Source: Sulfuritalea sp. (GTDB taxonomy: Bacteria; Pseudomonadota; Gammaproteobacteria; Burkholderiales; Rhodocyclaceae). From it: DNA of 64,000 nucleotides. The DNA is taken from positions 1 through 64,000 of the forward strand of contig JAUXUK010000016.1 of assembly GCA_030680805.1 (NCBI GenBank), in the 5' to 3' direction. Made by a program: the position numbers and the translations under genes. Positions 1 through 7,106 of this stretch are shown here, one piece after another. A model generated the notes under the pieces. That model was not told where the DNA came from. It saw only the letters and a list, made by a program, of their open reading frames with translations, and did not search any database. Numbering within the stretch: position 1 is the stretch's first letter; every line of letters starts with the position of its first letter.

Positions 1-321
1 CATGTACTCGACCGAGTCGGCGATCAGCTCGCGCGACGGCAGGCTGTAGAGCATGCCGCCGTGGCCCATGGCGATGCCGTCATCGATCGCGATGGTGTTG
101 AATTCCTTGGCGACGCCGCCCGCCGCCTCGATCTCGCGGGCGACCAGTTGCCCCATGTCCTTCAGATGCACGTGGCCCGGCACGAACTGGGTGAAGGAAT
201 TGACTACGGCGATGATCGGCTTGCCAAAGTCGCCATCCTTCATGCCGGTGGCGCGCCACAGCGCGCGGGCGCCGGCCATGTTGCGGCCGTGGGTGGAAGT
301 GCGGGAACGATAGGCGGGCAT
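1..321 (-). CDS. ilvD: Dihydroxy-acid dehydratase, N-terminal part (runs off left edge)
   Basis: Encodes the first 107 residues of the [Fe-S] dehydratase that makes the 2-keto acid precursors of valine, leucine and isoleucine in the cytoplasm. The protein begins [20 protein letters not shown] and continues with the family-typical stretches [40 protein letters not shown] and [12 protein letters not shown], nearly identical to the enterobacterial enzyme. The ATG lies at 321-319 with a GGAG just upstream. The catalytic and cluster-binding cysteines lie beyond the window. Identification is secure; only truncation by the window edge limits it. Confidence 0.97.
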   Translation of the reverse strand, partial: MPAYRSRTSTHGRNMAGARALWRATGMKDGDFGKPIIAVVNSFTQFVPGHVHLKDMGQLVAREIEAAGGVAKEFNTIAIDDGIAMGHGGMLYSLPSRELIADSVEYM

Positions 322-395
322 GGGAATCTCCTGCGATGGGCGCAACGGCGGGGAAAGATCGGTAATTCTAGCGGAAGCGCTGCAGCGGGCGGAAG

Positions 396-420
396 CGCCG
401 TACCGCCGGCGCCGAGTAAT
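396..420 (+). repeat. Degenerate copy of the short dispersed repeat
   Basis: Reads CGCCGTACCGCCGGCGCCGA followed by GTAAT. It matches the 25-base family consensus (CGCCGT-N2-CGCCAGCGCCGACTTTT) at most positions but has lost the T-rich end. It lies in the 276-base gap between ilvD and the next gene, where I see no other feature. Confidence 0.5.
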
Positions 421-597
421 CACCGATGGGACTGAATGGGAGTTAGCCGGGTTGCTGACGGCGTCAGTTTATCGGCCGAAGCGGCTCTTCGATGCAATGC
501 CATCTACTTCCGAGTTCGACCTGGAACCGAAATTCAATCCGATCTGACAACTGTCTTTGGGACGACTGTTAATCTCTGATCGCTGCCTACGGCCTCG

Positions 598-1056
598 TCA
601 CGATTGCGCCGCGCTCGGCGGCAAGCGGCCGGCCAGTTTCAATCCATCCCGGAAGCTGCGGCCCAGTAAGGTCAGTTGCAAGAGCCCCACGACAAGTTCG
701 ATAACCTGAACAGCGTAAAACACAGCGTCGAAGTTCCCGGTCGCGGCCTTGCTATTCAGGAAAAGCGCACAGGGAATCATGATCAACAGTCCATTGGCAC
801 CGATTTTCGGCATTCGTTTCTTCTTTTCTTCGACGATCCGGCCTTTGCGCCCTTTGGCGAGGAAAAATCCACTTCCACCGACACCCGCCATCAGGACTAC
901 GAGGGGAATCAACCCGTAATAGGCAATGGCATGCTTGACGATCTTGACGGCCTCCTGCCCCATGAATAATTCGGATACCAAAGTCGAGGTCCAGAAAGTG
1001 GCGACGACAAGCATGGCAAGGGCACCGGCAGTCGCGTGGATGATGGACTTTTTCAT
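598..1056 (-). CDS. Small integral membrane protein, function unknown
   Basis: A 152-residue protein starting MKKSIIHATAGALAML. Hydrophobic segments lie near residues 8-30, 44-63, 85-100 and 108-130, so roughly four membrane spans, with a lysine/arginine-rich loop (KGRKGRIVEEKKKRMPK) between spans 2 and 3. I chose the ATG at 1056 because AAGGAA sits 8 bases upstream; the reading frame extends 16 codons further into the marR gene. It lies 4 bases after the marR stop, so the two are almost certainly cotranscribed. No family recognised. The pairing suggests a membrane protein whose expression is controlled by the MarR protein. Confidence 0.75.
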   Translation of the reverse strand: MKKSIIHATAGALAMLVVATFWTSTLVSELFMGQEAVKIVKHAIAYYGLIPLVVLMAGVGGSGFFLAKGRKGRIVEEKKKRMPKIGANGLLIMIPCALFLNSKAATGNFDAVFYAVQVIELVVGLLQLTLLGRSFRDGLKLAGRLPPSAAQS

Positions 1057-1060
1057 GAGT

Positions 1061-1531
1061 TCATTCCTTGTTGGGAAGGGGGGTTGATTGAAGGCGGGCG
1101 TCAAGTTCCCGCAGGACGCTCAGAGTCGTTTTCCAATCTGAAAGGGCGACACCCCTTGCCAATGCCTTGGACCAGACTGCATGCAAGCCCATGGCTTTGC
1201 CGTACGCTTCCTGCCCTGCCGGGGTGAGTTCATAGAGCGGAGACCTGAGATTGCGCGGGTTCTCGTGGACAGCGAGCAGTTGATCCTTGATGGCGAGATT
1301 GAGCTGTTTCTGAGCCCCTTGGCGCGAGATACCCATTGCTGCGGCAATCTGCGGGCAGGACATGGCATCTCCTGACAAGGCGAGTGCGCCGAGCACTTGC
1401 CAGCGTGCGCTGGACATTCCCAGCGGGGCGACCATCTGATTGCCTTTTTCGAGGAGAAGCGAGTTGAGACGAAATATCTCAAGCATGATCTCTGTCAAGA
1501 CCTCGCGTTGAGTGTCACCGGTTTTGGTCAC
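1061..1531 (-). CDS. MarR-family transcriptional regulator
   Basis: A 156-residue winged-helix repressor. The N-terminal dimerisation helix (LTEIMLEIFRLNSLLLEKGN) is followed by the helix-turn-helix around residues 58-80 (CPQIAAAMGISRQGAQKQLN) and a wing ending SPLYELTPAGQEAY. The start is GTG at 1531, preceded by AAGGAG with 6-base spacing. Directly upstream lies a 38-base perfect palindrome, the obvious candidate operator, so autoregulation of this two-gene operon is likely. The ligand cannot be read from sequence; members of this family often sense aromatic compounds or oxidants. Confidence 0.9.
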   Translation of the reverse strand: MTKTGDTQREVLTEIMLEIFRLNSLLLEKGNQMVAPLGMSSARWQVLGALALSGDAMSCPQIAAAMGISRQGAQKQLNLAIKDQLLAVHENPRNLRSPLYELTPAGQEAYGKAMGLHAVWSKALARGVALSDWKTTLSVLRELDARLQSTPLPNKE

Positions 1532-1564
1532 AGCGGCTCCTTATCTGATCAATGCATGGGCACC

Positions 1565-1602
1565 TTGACAACCAGTTTCCATTAATGGAAACTGGTTGTC
1601 AA
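1565..1602. promoter_or_regulatory. 38-base perfect palindrome, probable MarR operator
   Basis: The left arm TTGACAACCAGTTTCCATT (1565-1583) is the exact reverse complement of 1584-1602. It ends 34 bases before the marR start. On the minus strand the arm begins TTGACA, so the palindrome overlaps a plausible -35 element and binding would block transcription. Function is inferred from position and symmetry. Confidence 0.75.
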
Positions 1603-1885
1603 CTGCTTCGATAGTTATGTTCGATAGCTATCGCAACGTTTGTCGACCCAGTTCATCCAACATGCGCCGCTGATTGCTCCGGCCGAGAACCAGCCGCCCA
1701 AGGCTGGGCGCCAATGAGCGTGGCAAGTTCTCTCCGCTCGGCCCCGGCCGGCATTGTCGCCGCCCCGCCATCCGCAGCGGCGAGGAAAGCGCACTTTGCT
1801 TGACTGCCCTGCTGCGCAGGGGGTTCATCAGTACCGAGTTGTAAGCCATTGAGCTGGCTCGGTGATGGCATCCCTCATCCTCGTC
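1603..1885. other. Intergenic stretch with no supported gene
   Basis: Between the palindrome and the antitoxin promoter I see only a short symmetric AT element near 1609-1632 (TTCGATAG occurs twice, the second inside CGATAGCTATCG). Reading frames of 70-90 codons exist on the minus strand, but they lack ribosome binding sites and recognisable motifs and look like accidental high-GC frames. Confidence 0.5.
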
Positions 1886-1914
1886 TTGACATCCGACGCG
1901 CATTCAATCATGAT
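1886..1914 (+). promoter_or_regulatory. Putative sigma-70 promoter of the toxin-antitoxin operon
   Basis: TTGACA at 1886-1891 and CATGAT at 1909-1914 with a 17-base spacer, 43 bases upstream of the antitoxin ATG. The match to consensus is good for the -35 and moderate for the -10. Confidence 0.6.
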
Positions 1915-1916
1915 GA

Positions 1917-1935
1917 ACTGGTCAGTCTGACTAGT
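1917..1935. promoter_or_regulatory. Putative antitoxin operator (19-base inverted repeat)
   Basis: ACTGGTCAGTCTGACTAGT is palindromic around its central T except for one mismatched pair. It lies just downstream of the predicted -10 and 22 bases before the antitoxin ATG, the usual place for the autorepression site of a Phd/YefM-type antitoxin. Confidence 0.55.
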
Positions 1936-1956
1936 TTGTTGGCGAGGAGCGTCATC

Positions 1957-2199
1957 ATGCACACATGGCAACTGCAGGAGGCCAAGAGCCGCTTCAGCGA
2001 GTTGGTGGATTGCACTCTTACCGAAGGGCCGCAGCTTGTGACGCGGCGCGGTGCGGAGGCGGTCGTGGTAATGGCCGCGCCGGAATACCGGCGCCTGCTG
2101 GCCGGGCCGTCCTTGCTGGCGGTGTTGAATGGCGCGCCGCGCGGCGAAGCGCTGGATATTTCCCGTTCCGCTGAAGCGGTGCGAGCACTCGACTTGTGA
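1957..2199 (+). CDS. Phd/YefM-family antitoxin
   Basis: An 80-residue antitoxin beginning MHTWQLQEAKSRFSELVDCT, the typical Phd/YefM opening, followed by GPQLVTRRGAEAVVVMAAPEY, which forms the rest of the DNA-binding fold. The C-terminus is the toxin-binding tail. The ATG at 1957 has GAGGAG 8 bases upstream; a longer frame starting at 1849 is ignored. The stop overlaps the toxin start by 4 bases (GTGA), so translation is coupled. It is expected to neutralise the adjacent PIN toxin and to repress the operon through the nearby inverted repeat. Confidence 0.9.
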   Translation: MHTWQLQEAKSRFSELVDCTLTEGPQLVTRRGAEAVVVMAAPEYRRLLAGPSLLAVLNGAPRGEALDISRSAEAVRALDL

Positions 2200-2618
2200 A
2201 GTATCTGCTCGACACCTGCGTGCTGTCGGAATTGGTCAAGACGGCGCCGGAGGCCAGGGTGTTGGCGTGGATCAATGCGCGTGCCGAAAGCGATCTGCAT
2301 GTTGCCGCGATGTCGCTGGCGGAACTGCGTCGCGGCGTGGCGCGCTTGCCCGCGTCGCGCCGCAAGACCGATCTGACGGCATGGCTTGAACAATTGCAGG
2401 CCGGGTTTGCCGACCGGATACTGCCTTTTACACGCGAGACGGCCGCTTACTGGGGCGAGATGTGCGCCCGCGTCGAGGCTGACGGGCGCACCATGGCTGC
2501 CTTCGATTCGATCATCGCGGCGACGGCGGTTGAACACGGGTTGGTCCTGGTGACACGCAATGACCGCGACTTCGTGGCGGCGCTGCCCGTGGTGTTCAAT
2601 CCCTGGGCGATCGCATAA
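2196..2618 (+). CDS. vapC: VapC/FitB-type PIN-domain ribonuclease toxin
   Basis: A 140-residue PIN-domain protein. The acidic metal-binding residues are visible: D6 in MKYLLDTCVLSEL, E43 in LAELRRGVARL, D104 in AAFDSIIAATA and D123/D125 in TRNDRDF. Toxins of this family are Mg-dependent endoribonucleases that stop translation by cutting tRNA or rRNA; the target here is unknown. The GTG start overlaps the antitoxin stop. The pair sits between ilvD and lgt, housekeeping genes often near one another in related bacteria, so it probably arrived by transfer together with the marR patch (inference). Confidence 0.92.
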   Translation: MKYLLDTCVLSELVKTAPEARVLAWINARAESDLHVAAMSLAELRRGVARLPASRRKTDLTAWLEQLQAGFADRILPFTRETAAYWGEMCARVEADGRTMAAFDSIIAATAVEHGLVLVTRNDRDFVAALPVVFNPWAIA

Positions 2619-2647
2619 GACGCCCTCACGTCCGGTCAGGCTGCCAC

Positions 2648-2672
2648 GCCGTATCGCCGGCGCCGACTTTTG
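2648..2672 (+). repeat. Short dispersed repeat copy
   Basis: CGCCGTATCGCCGGCGCCGA followed by CTTTT: a 25-base intergenic copy 24 bases before the lgt start. It marks the right border of the accessory patch. Confidence 0.6.
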
Positions 2673-2696
2673 GCTCGCGGTTAGAATCCTTCAATC

Positions 2697-3482
2697 ATGC
2701 TGATTCATCCCCAGTTCGACCCCATCGCCATTTCCATCGGTCCGCTCGCCGTGCGCTGGTACGGGCTCATGTACCTCGCCGGCTTCATCGCCTTTCTCTG
2801 GCTCGGCAAGCGGCGCGCGCAATCGCAGCCCTGGCATGGCATGAATGCACAGGATGTCGACGACCTGCTGTTCTACGGCGTACTCGGCGTGGTGCTGGGC
2901 GGCCGGCTGGGTCAGGTGATCTTCTACGAGCCGGGCTACTACCTCGCGCATCCGCTGGAAATCCTCGCGGTATGGAAGGGCGGCATGGCCTTTCATGGCG
3001 GCATGCTCGGCGTGTTCGTGGCGATGGCGCTGTGGGCGCGCAAGTCGGGCAGGACGTTCTTCCAGGTCACCGACTTCATCGCGCCGCTGGTGCCGCTGGG
3101 CCTCATGGCCGGGCGCATCGGCAATTTCATCAACGGCGAACTGTGGGGTCGTGCGGCCGATCCCGCCTTGCCCTGGGCGATGATTTTTCCGCACGTCGAC
3201 AGTTTGCCGCGCCACCCGTCGCCGCTGTATCAGGCGGCCGGCGAAGGCTTGCTGCTGTTCGTCGTCCTGTGGCTGTTTTCGGCGCGCCAGCGGGCGGTGG
3301 GCGCGGTGTCGGGCATGTTCATGATCGGCTATGGCGCGCTGCGCTTCATCGCCGAATATTTTCGCGAGCCGGATCACGGCATCTTCGGCGTCTCCTACGT
3401 CGTCAGCATGGGGCAGTGGCTGTCGCTGCCGATGATCCTGTTCGGGCTCTGGTTGTTGCTGAAGAAGCCGGCCCGTCGGTGA
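2697..3482 (+). CDS. lgt: Prolipoprotein diacylglyceryl transferase
   Basis: A 261-residue polytopic inner-membrane enzyme that moves the diacylglyceryl group of phosphatidylglycerol onto the lipobox cysteine of prolipoproteins, the first step of lipoprotein maturation. The sequence shows the conserved N-terminus ([17 protein letters not shown]), the [12 protein letters not shown] segment and the Lgt signature [18 protein letters not shown] around residue 140. About seven hydrophobic segments span the protein. The length is usual for the family. The ATG at 2697 has no strong ribosome binding site. Confidence 0.97.
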   Translation: MLIHPQFDPIAISIGPLAVRWYGLMYLAGFIAFLWLGKRRAQSQPWHGMNAQDVDDLLFYGVLGVVLGGRLGQVIFYEPGYYLAHPLEILAVWKGGMAFHGGMLGVFVAMALWARKSGRTFFQVTDFIAPLVPLGLMAGRIGNFINGELWGRAADPALPWAMIFPHVDSLPRHPSPLYQAAGEGLLLFVVLWLFSARQRAVGAVSGMFMIGYGALRFIAEYFREPDHGIFGVSYVVSMGQWLSLPMILFGLWLLLKKPARR

Positions 3483-3652
3483 GCGAAGCTCTCAGCAAGG
3501 GCAAGGACGTGAGCGGCGAACACAGGAGCGCATCGCCAGGCAGCGCGTACCGGTTGTTCATGCGACGGCTTGCTGGAACCGTGGCGGTTCTTTCGGGCGG
3601 TGCCTCGCTGCTGTGTTTCCTGACGGCGAGGCTGCCGCCGCTGGACGACTGA
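3479..3652 (+). CDS. Possible small single-span membrane protein
   Basis: A 57-codon frame beginning GTG inside the lgt stop (GTGA overlap). The product starts [20 protein letters not shown], then has one hydrophobic segment (about residues 33-50, [20 protein letters not shown]) flanked by arginines, and ends LPPLDD. The coupling to lgt and the positive-inside hydrophobic segment argue for a real small protein, but no family is recognised and there is no clear ribosome binding site. It could be chance. Confidence 0.35.
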   Translation: MSEALSKGKDVSGEHRSASPGSAYRLFMRRLAGTVAVLSGGASLLCFLTARLPPLDD

Positions 3653-3764
3653 GCCCGGGAACGCCGTTGTCCGCGCCGAGGCCGACCGGCATCAGGCGGC
3701 GTGCGCTTCCAGCGCCTGGTCGATTTCGCTCTTCATGCCCATGGCGTCTTGTCCCCCTTTGGAT

Positions 3765-4649
3765 TCATTCGGGCGCGACGACGCAGCGATCACGCCCGGC
3801 CCTTTTCCCCTCGAACAGCGCCTTGTCGGCGCACTCGATCGCTGCATGCAGTTCCATATCCTCTTTCACCCGGCACAGGCCCATGGTCACCGTCATGGCA
3901 AGGGGTCCGGTTTGCGGAACCATGACAGGAGTCTCGCGCACCAGATTGATCAAGCGTTGTGCGGCCAGAGCGGCCTCTTCGGCAGATCTCGTTTGCATCA
4001 GCAGGAGAAACTCTTCGCCACCGAAGCGATACAACGGCTGTCCCGGCCGTATGTGGCGTTTCAGCGTGTCGGCCAGATGGACCAGGGCGATATCGCCCAC
4101 CGGATGACCGTGAGTGTCATTGATGTGCTTGAAGTGATCGACATCGATCACCGCCACGTAAAGCATCAGGCTGTTGCGCCTGCAAACCCTCTGTAGCTCG
4201 ATGAATTCCTCTTCGAGCCCGTAGCGCAGCGGCAGCCCGGTCAGGTGGTCGTGTCGCACGGCTGTGGCCAGGAACTGTGTCTTGAACTCGGCCAGCATAT
4301 GTATCAGCTCGGATTGCGTATCTTCGAAAACGTCCAGGTCGGCGCTTCGTCCCGGTCGTCCCGCCAGCACATCCTCGCAGATGGAACGAATGGCATCGTG
4401 CATGGATTGATGCACGGCCAGAAGTCGCTGCGTACGCGGCGCGCTCAGCTTTTCGAAAGCGGATTGCTTCGACACGAACCAGCAACCGAAACGGCACAAG
4501 GTGTGTGCTTCGGCAGCGAGCACGTCCTCGCCAGGGGAAGTGCGCAGTACCGCGCAGCGCATCACGCGGCGCGACCAGTTCAGGTGTGCCTCCACCGCCG
4601 CGTCGAGTTCGCTGGCGAAACTCTCCAATTCAGAAGACAAGTCAGGCAT
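3765..4649 (-). CDS. dgcZ: Diguanylate cyclase with N-terminal zinc-binding (CZB) domain, DgcZ-like
   Basis: A 294-residue cytoplasmic enzyme predicted to make cyclic di-GMP from GTP. The N-terminal CZB zinc-sensing domain shows its ligands: H22, C52 in the CRFGCWF motif, and H80/H84 in HQSMH. A GGDEF domain follows, with DHLTGLPLRYGL, VIDVDHFKHINDTHGHPVGD and the active-site variant GGEEF at residues 210-214. Architecture, order and length match E. coli DgcZ (YdeH), in which zinc inhibits the cyclase. The allosteric RxxD I-site is absent (RPGQ at the equivalent place). I chose the ATG at 4649; the frame extends to a TTG at 4685. The gene stands alone, convergent to lgt. Confidence 0.9.
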   Translation of the reverse strand: MPDLSSELESFASELDAAVEAHLNWSRRVMRCAVLRTSPGEDVLAAEAHTLCRFGCWFVSKQSAFEKLSAPRTQRLLAVHQSMHDAIRSICEDVLAGRPGRSADLDVFEDTQSELIHMLAEFKTQFLATAVRHDHLTGLPLRYGLEEEFIELQRVCRRNSLMLYVAVIDVDHFKHINDTHGHPVGDIALVHLADTLKRHIRPGQPLYRFGGEEFLLLMQTRSAEEAALAAQRLINLVRETPVMVPQTGPLAMTVTMGLCRVKEDMELHAAIECADKALFEGKRAGRDRCVVAPE

Positions 4650-4888
4650 GTTGGTTGCTGTTCGTGATCCAGTTGTGTGCGCCAAGACGCTCCCGGCAAT
4701 CCTCCCGAAATGGCATCTTTTCCCTATGTCTAAAGTTAACGATACAGCGGAAAAACCATTCTGTGGGACCGGACGCCAGTACGGCGGTGCCAGTCCGGGA
4801 ATGTGGTCGATCGGTCATGAGCCTTGCGGCTGCACCATCGTTTCGCGGAGGGCTCTGGGTGCTGAGGAAGCATTTCCCGGTGCGCGTG

Positions 4889-5683
4889 TCAGGCAAGCCC
4901 CTCGCGCAAGGTGGCCAGATAGCGCAAGCCGGCAATTGCGCGACTGCCGTACCACGAGACCATTTCGCCGTCGATGCGGGCTACCGGTCGTTGCGCCAGC
5001 ACGCTGACCTCGGCCAGGTCGCGATCTGTGAAGGCATAGGGTTCCGAGGGCAGCAGCACGCGCTCGACATCCGCCAGCCACGGTGCATCCCATGCGAATT
5101 CCGGAAAGCGCGCTGCCGCTTGCGCCGGCAGCGTGTCCCAGCCGGCGGCAGCGAGCATGGCCGCAATGTAGGTGTCGCACCGGACGGTCATCCAGGGATC
5201 GCGCCAGATCGGATAGAGCACCGCCTCGCGGGGTAGCGTTGCCGTTACGGCAGCGAGGTGCGCGCGAGCGTCGCCAAACTCCGCCGCGAGTCGTGCGGCT
5301 TCGGCGTCGCGCCGGAAAATCGCGCCGAGCAGTGCGTACAGGGCGAGGTTGTCATCCACGGTCTGCGGATGCACGACCACCACCTGCGGCACGAACTGCG
5401 CCATGGCTTCCACGGCCTCGCGCCGGTTCTCGTCGATGTCGGCGATCAGGTGGGTCGGCGCCAGATTGCGAACCACATCGAGCTTGACGTCCTTGGTGCC
5501 GCCGACCTTGGGCACATGACGCAGAAGCTGCCGCGGATGGACGCAGAAACCGGTGCGACCGACCAGGTGATCGGCCAGCCCCAGGTCGCAGATGAGTTCC
5601 GTCAGGCTCGGCACCAGGCTGACGATGCGCGGCACGCCCTCGCAGGGCAGATGTTCGCGTCCGAGCGCGTCGACCAGCGCCAT
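4889..5683 (-). CDS. BtuF/FepB-type cobalamin-binding-like protein without signal peptide
   Basis: A 264-residue helical-backbone metal-receptor protein of the periplasmic-binding-protein superfamily. Family marks are RIVSLVPSLTELICDLG near residue 19, GRTGFCVHP, the KVGGTKDVKLDVVRNLAPTH segment and a long middle helix. Relatives bind vitamin B12 or ferric siderophores for ABC importers. Here the N-terminus (MALVDALGREHLPCEGVPR) is hydrophilic, with no export signal, and no permease or ATPase is nearby, so it may act in the cytoplasm or be mis-started. The ATG overlaps the stop of the upstream SDR gene (TAATG), indicating cotranscription. Confidence 0.8.
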   Translation of the reverse strand: MALVDALGREHLPCEGVPRIVSLVPSLTELICDLGLADHLVGRTGFCVHPRQLLRHVPKVGGTKDVKLDVVRNLAPTHLIADIDENRREAVEAMAQFVPQVVVVHPQTVDDNLALYALLGAIFRRDAEAARLAAEFGDARAHLAAVTATLPREAVLYPIWRDPWMTVRCDTYIAAMLAAAGWDTLPAQAAARFPEFAWDAPWLADVERVLLPSEPYAFTDRDLAEVSVLAQRPVARIDGEMVSWYGSRAIAGLRYLATLREGLA

Positions 5684-6444
5684 TACAGGTCTAGGCCGCG
5701 CGGTTTTCTTCCGCCGCGGGCGAAAATCGCGTCGAACACGGGGTTGGGCAGCAGGCGCATGAGCTTGGCGACCACGCCCATCTGCCAGGGAATCACCGTG
5801 TAACTGGTGCCGCCTTCGATGGCGCGGGCGAAGCGCCGGGCGGCTTCATCGGCGGCGAGGATGAAGGGCATCGGATAGGAATTCACCGCCGTCATCGGTG
5901 TCGCGATATAGCCGGGCACGAGGGTGACCACCTTGACGCCGCTGCCGTGCAATTCGATGCGCAGGGATTCGAGGTAGGCGATGCTGGCGGCCTTCGATGC
6001 CGAATAGGCGCCTGCACCCGGCAGGCCGCGAATCCCCGCGACCGAGGCAATGCCCACCAGGCGGCCGCTGCCGCGTGCCTTCATGGCTGCAACGAAGGGT
6101 TGCAGAGTCTGAGCCATGCCCATCACGTTGGTCTGGAAAACGCGCTGGAAAGCCGGCAGGTCATCGGCTTCATCGGCCAGCGTGCCGACCGAGATGCCGG
6201 CATTGGCGATGACGATGTCGGGGCAACCGTGGCGCGCGATGAAATCCGCCGCCGCGGCCCGCAGCGCCTCGCCATCGCCCACATCCAGCGGGTAGCAGAG
6301 GTGCGTGCCGGGAAGGGCTGCAGCCAATTCGGCAAGCCGATCCCGGCGTCGCGCCGCCAATCCTAGGGTGGCGCCCGCCGCCGCGTAATTGCGGGCCAGC
6401 GCTTCACCGATGCCGCTCGATGCGCCGGTCAAAAAAATGCGCAC
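5683..6444 (-). CDS. Short-chain dehydrogenase/reductase (SDR)
   Basis: A 253-residue NAD(P)-dependent oxidoreductase. The Rossmann glycine motif TGASSGIGEALARNYAAAGA is at the very start, NAG at IVIANAGIS, the catalytic serine in GIASVAGIRG and the YxxxK pair in AYSASKAA. The C-terminal third, with a hydrophobic segment and PGYIATPMTAVNSYPMPF, resembles the YqjQ/DltE-like lipid- or fatty-acid-acting SDRs. The GTG start at 6444 is chosen because the dinucleotide-binding motif begins 6 residues later; the open frame continues out of register into dsbA. It lies 12 bases after dsbA and overlaps the next gene. Substrate unknown. Confidence 0.88.
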   Translation of the reverse strand: MRIFLTGASSGIGEALARNYAAAGATLGLAARRRDRLAELAAALPGTHLCYPLDVGDGEALRAAAADFIARHGCPDIVIANAGISVGTLADEADDLPAFQRVFQTNVMGMAQTLQPFVAAMKARGSGRLVGIASVAGIRGLPGAGAYSASKAASIAYLESLRIELHGSGVKVVTLVPGYIATPMTAVNSYPMPFILAADEAARRFARAIEGGTSYTVIPWQMGVVAKLMRLLPNPVFDAIFARGGRKPRGLDL

Positions 6445-6455
6445 GGGATCGGGGA

Positions 6456-7097
6456 TTACTTGCGGCCTGCTTCGGCGCGGACGCGCGCGATCAACTGGTC
6501 GATGTTGGCCAGCAGCTGGTCGTAGTCGCCGGGCGTCAGCGCCAGGTATCTGCCATGCACCATTACGGCGGGGACGCCTGTCAGCCCGCCTGCCAGCGTC
6601 AGTTCGCGCGCCTGCTGCACGCGTGTCTGGATGCCGAAGGACGACCATGTTTCGGCGAACTTCTTCGCCTCGACGCCCTTCTTCACCACCCATTCGAACA
6701 TGATCTTTTCGTCATCCAGGCGCAGGCGCTCAACGTGGATCGCGTGGAACACCTCGCCGTGCATTATCTCCAGCTGATTCATGGCTTCCAGGGTGTAGTA
6801 CAGCCTGGCGCCGGGCAACCATTTGTTGTTGGGGAATATCGCCGGTACGCGACGAAAGCTGGCATCGGCGGGCAGTTTCTTCACCCATGCCGCCAGCGCC
6901 GGCTCGAAATCGAAGCAGTGCGGGCAGCCGTACCAGAAAAACTCGGTGATCTCGATCTTGTTCTTGTCGGCCGCCAGCGGCGGATTGATCACGCGGAAAT
7001 CAAGTCCCTCTTTCAGTTCGGCCGCTGCTGCGCCGACTGCGGTCAGCAATCCAAGCGTCGCCAGAATTGCTGCCAGAATTGTCCGCCATGCCCTCAT
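6456..7097 (-). CDS. dsbA: Thiol:disulfide interchange protein DsbA
   Basis: A 213-residue periplasmic oxidase that introduces disulfide bonds into exported proteins. A signal peptide ends near residue 26 (GLLTAVGAAAAELKEG). The thioredoxin fold has active-site C58-P-H-C61 in EFFWYGCPHCFDFEP and the cis-proline loop GLTGVPAVMVHGRY. The place and order (argS, SPOR protein, dsbA, SDR) are usual for betaproteobacteria. It starts 9 bases after the stop of the SPOR gene, so the genes are likely one operon. Identification is firm. Confidence 0.96.
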   Translation of the reverse strand: MRAWRTILAAILATLGLLTAVGAAAAELKEGLDFRVINPPLAADKNKIEITEFFWYGCPHCFDFEPALAAWVKKLPADASFRRVPAIFPNNKWLPGARLYYTLEAMNQLEIMHGEVFHAIHVERLRLDDEKIMFEWVVKKGVEAKKFAETWSSFGIQTRVQQARELTLAGGLTGVPAVMVHGRYLALTPGDYDQLLANIDQLIARVRAEAGRK

Positions 7098-7106
7098 TGC
7101 CGACTC

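Noticed and set aside
1628-1903. A 91-codon minus-strand frame between marR and the toxin-antitoxin genes
   Set aside because: No ribosome binding site, no recognisable motif and an alternative frame of similar quality overlaps it. At most it is a decayed gene fragment.
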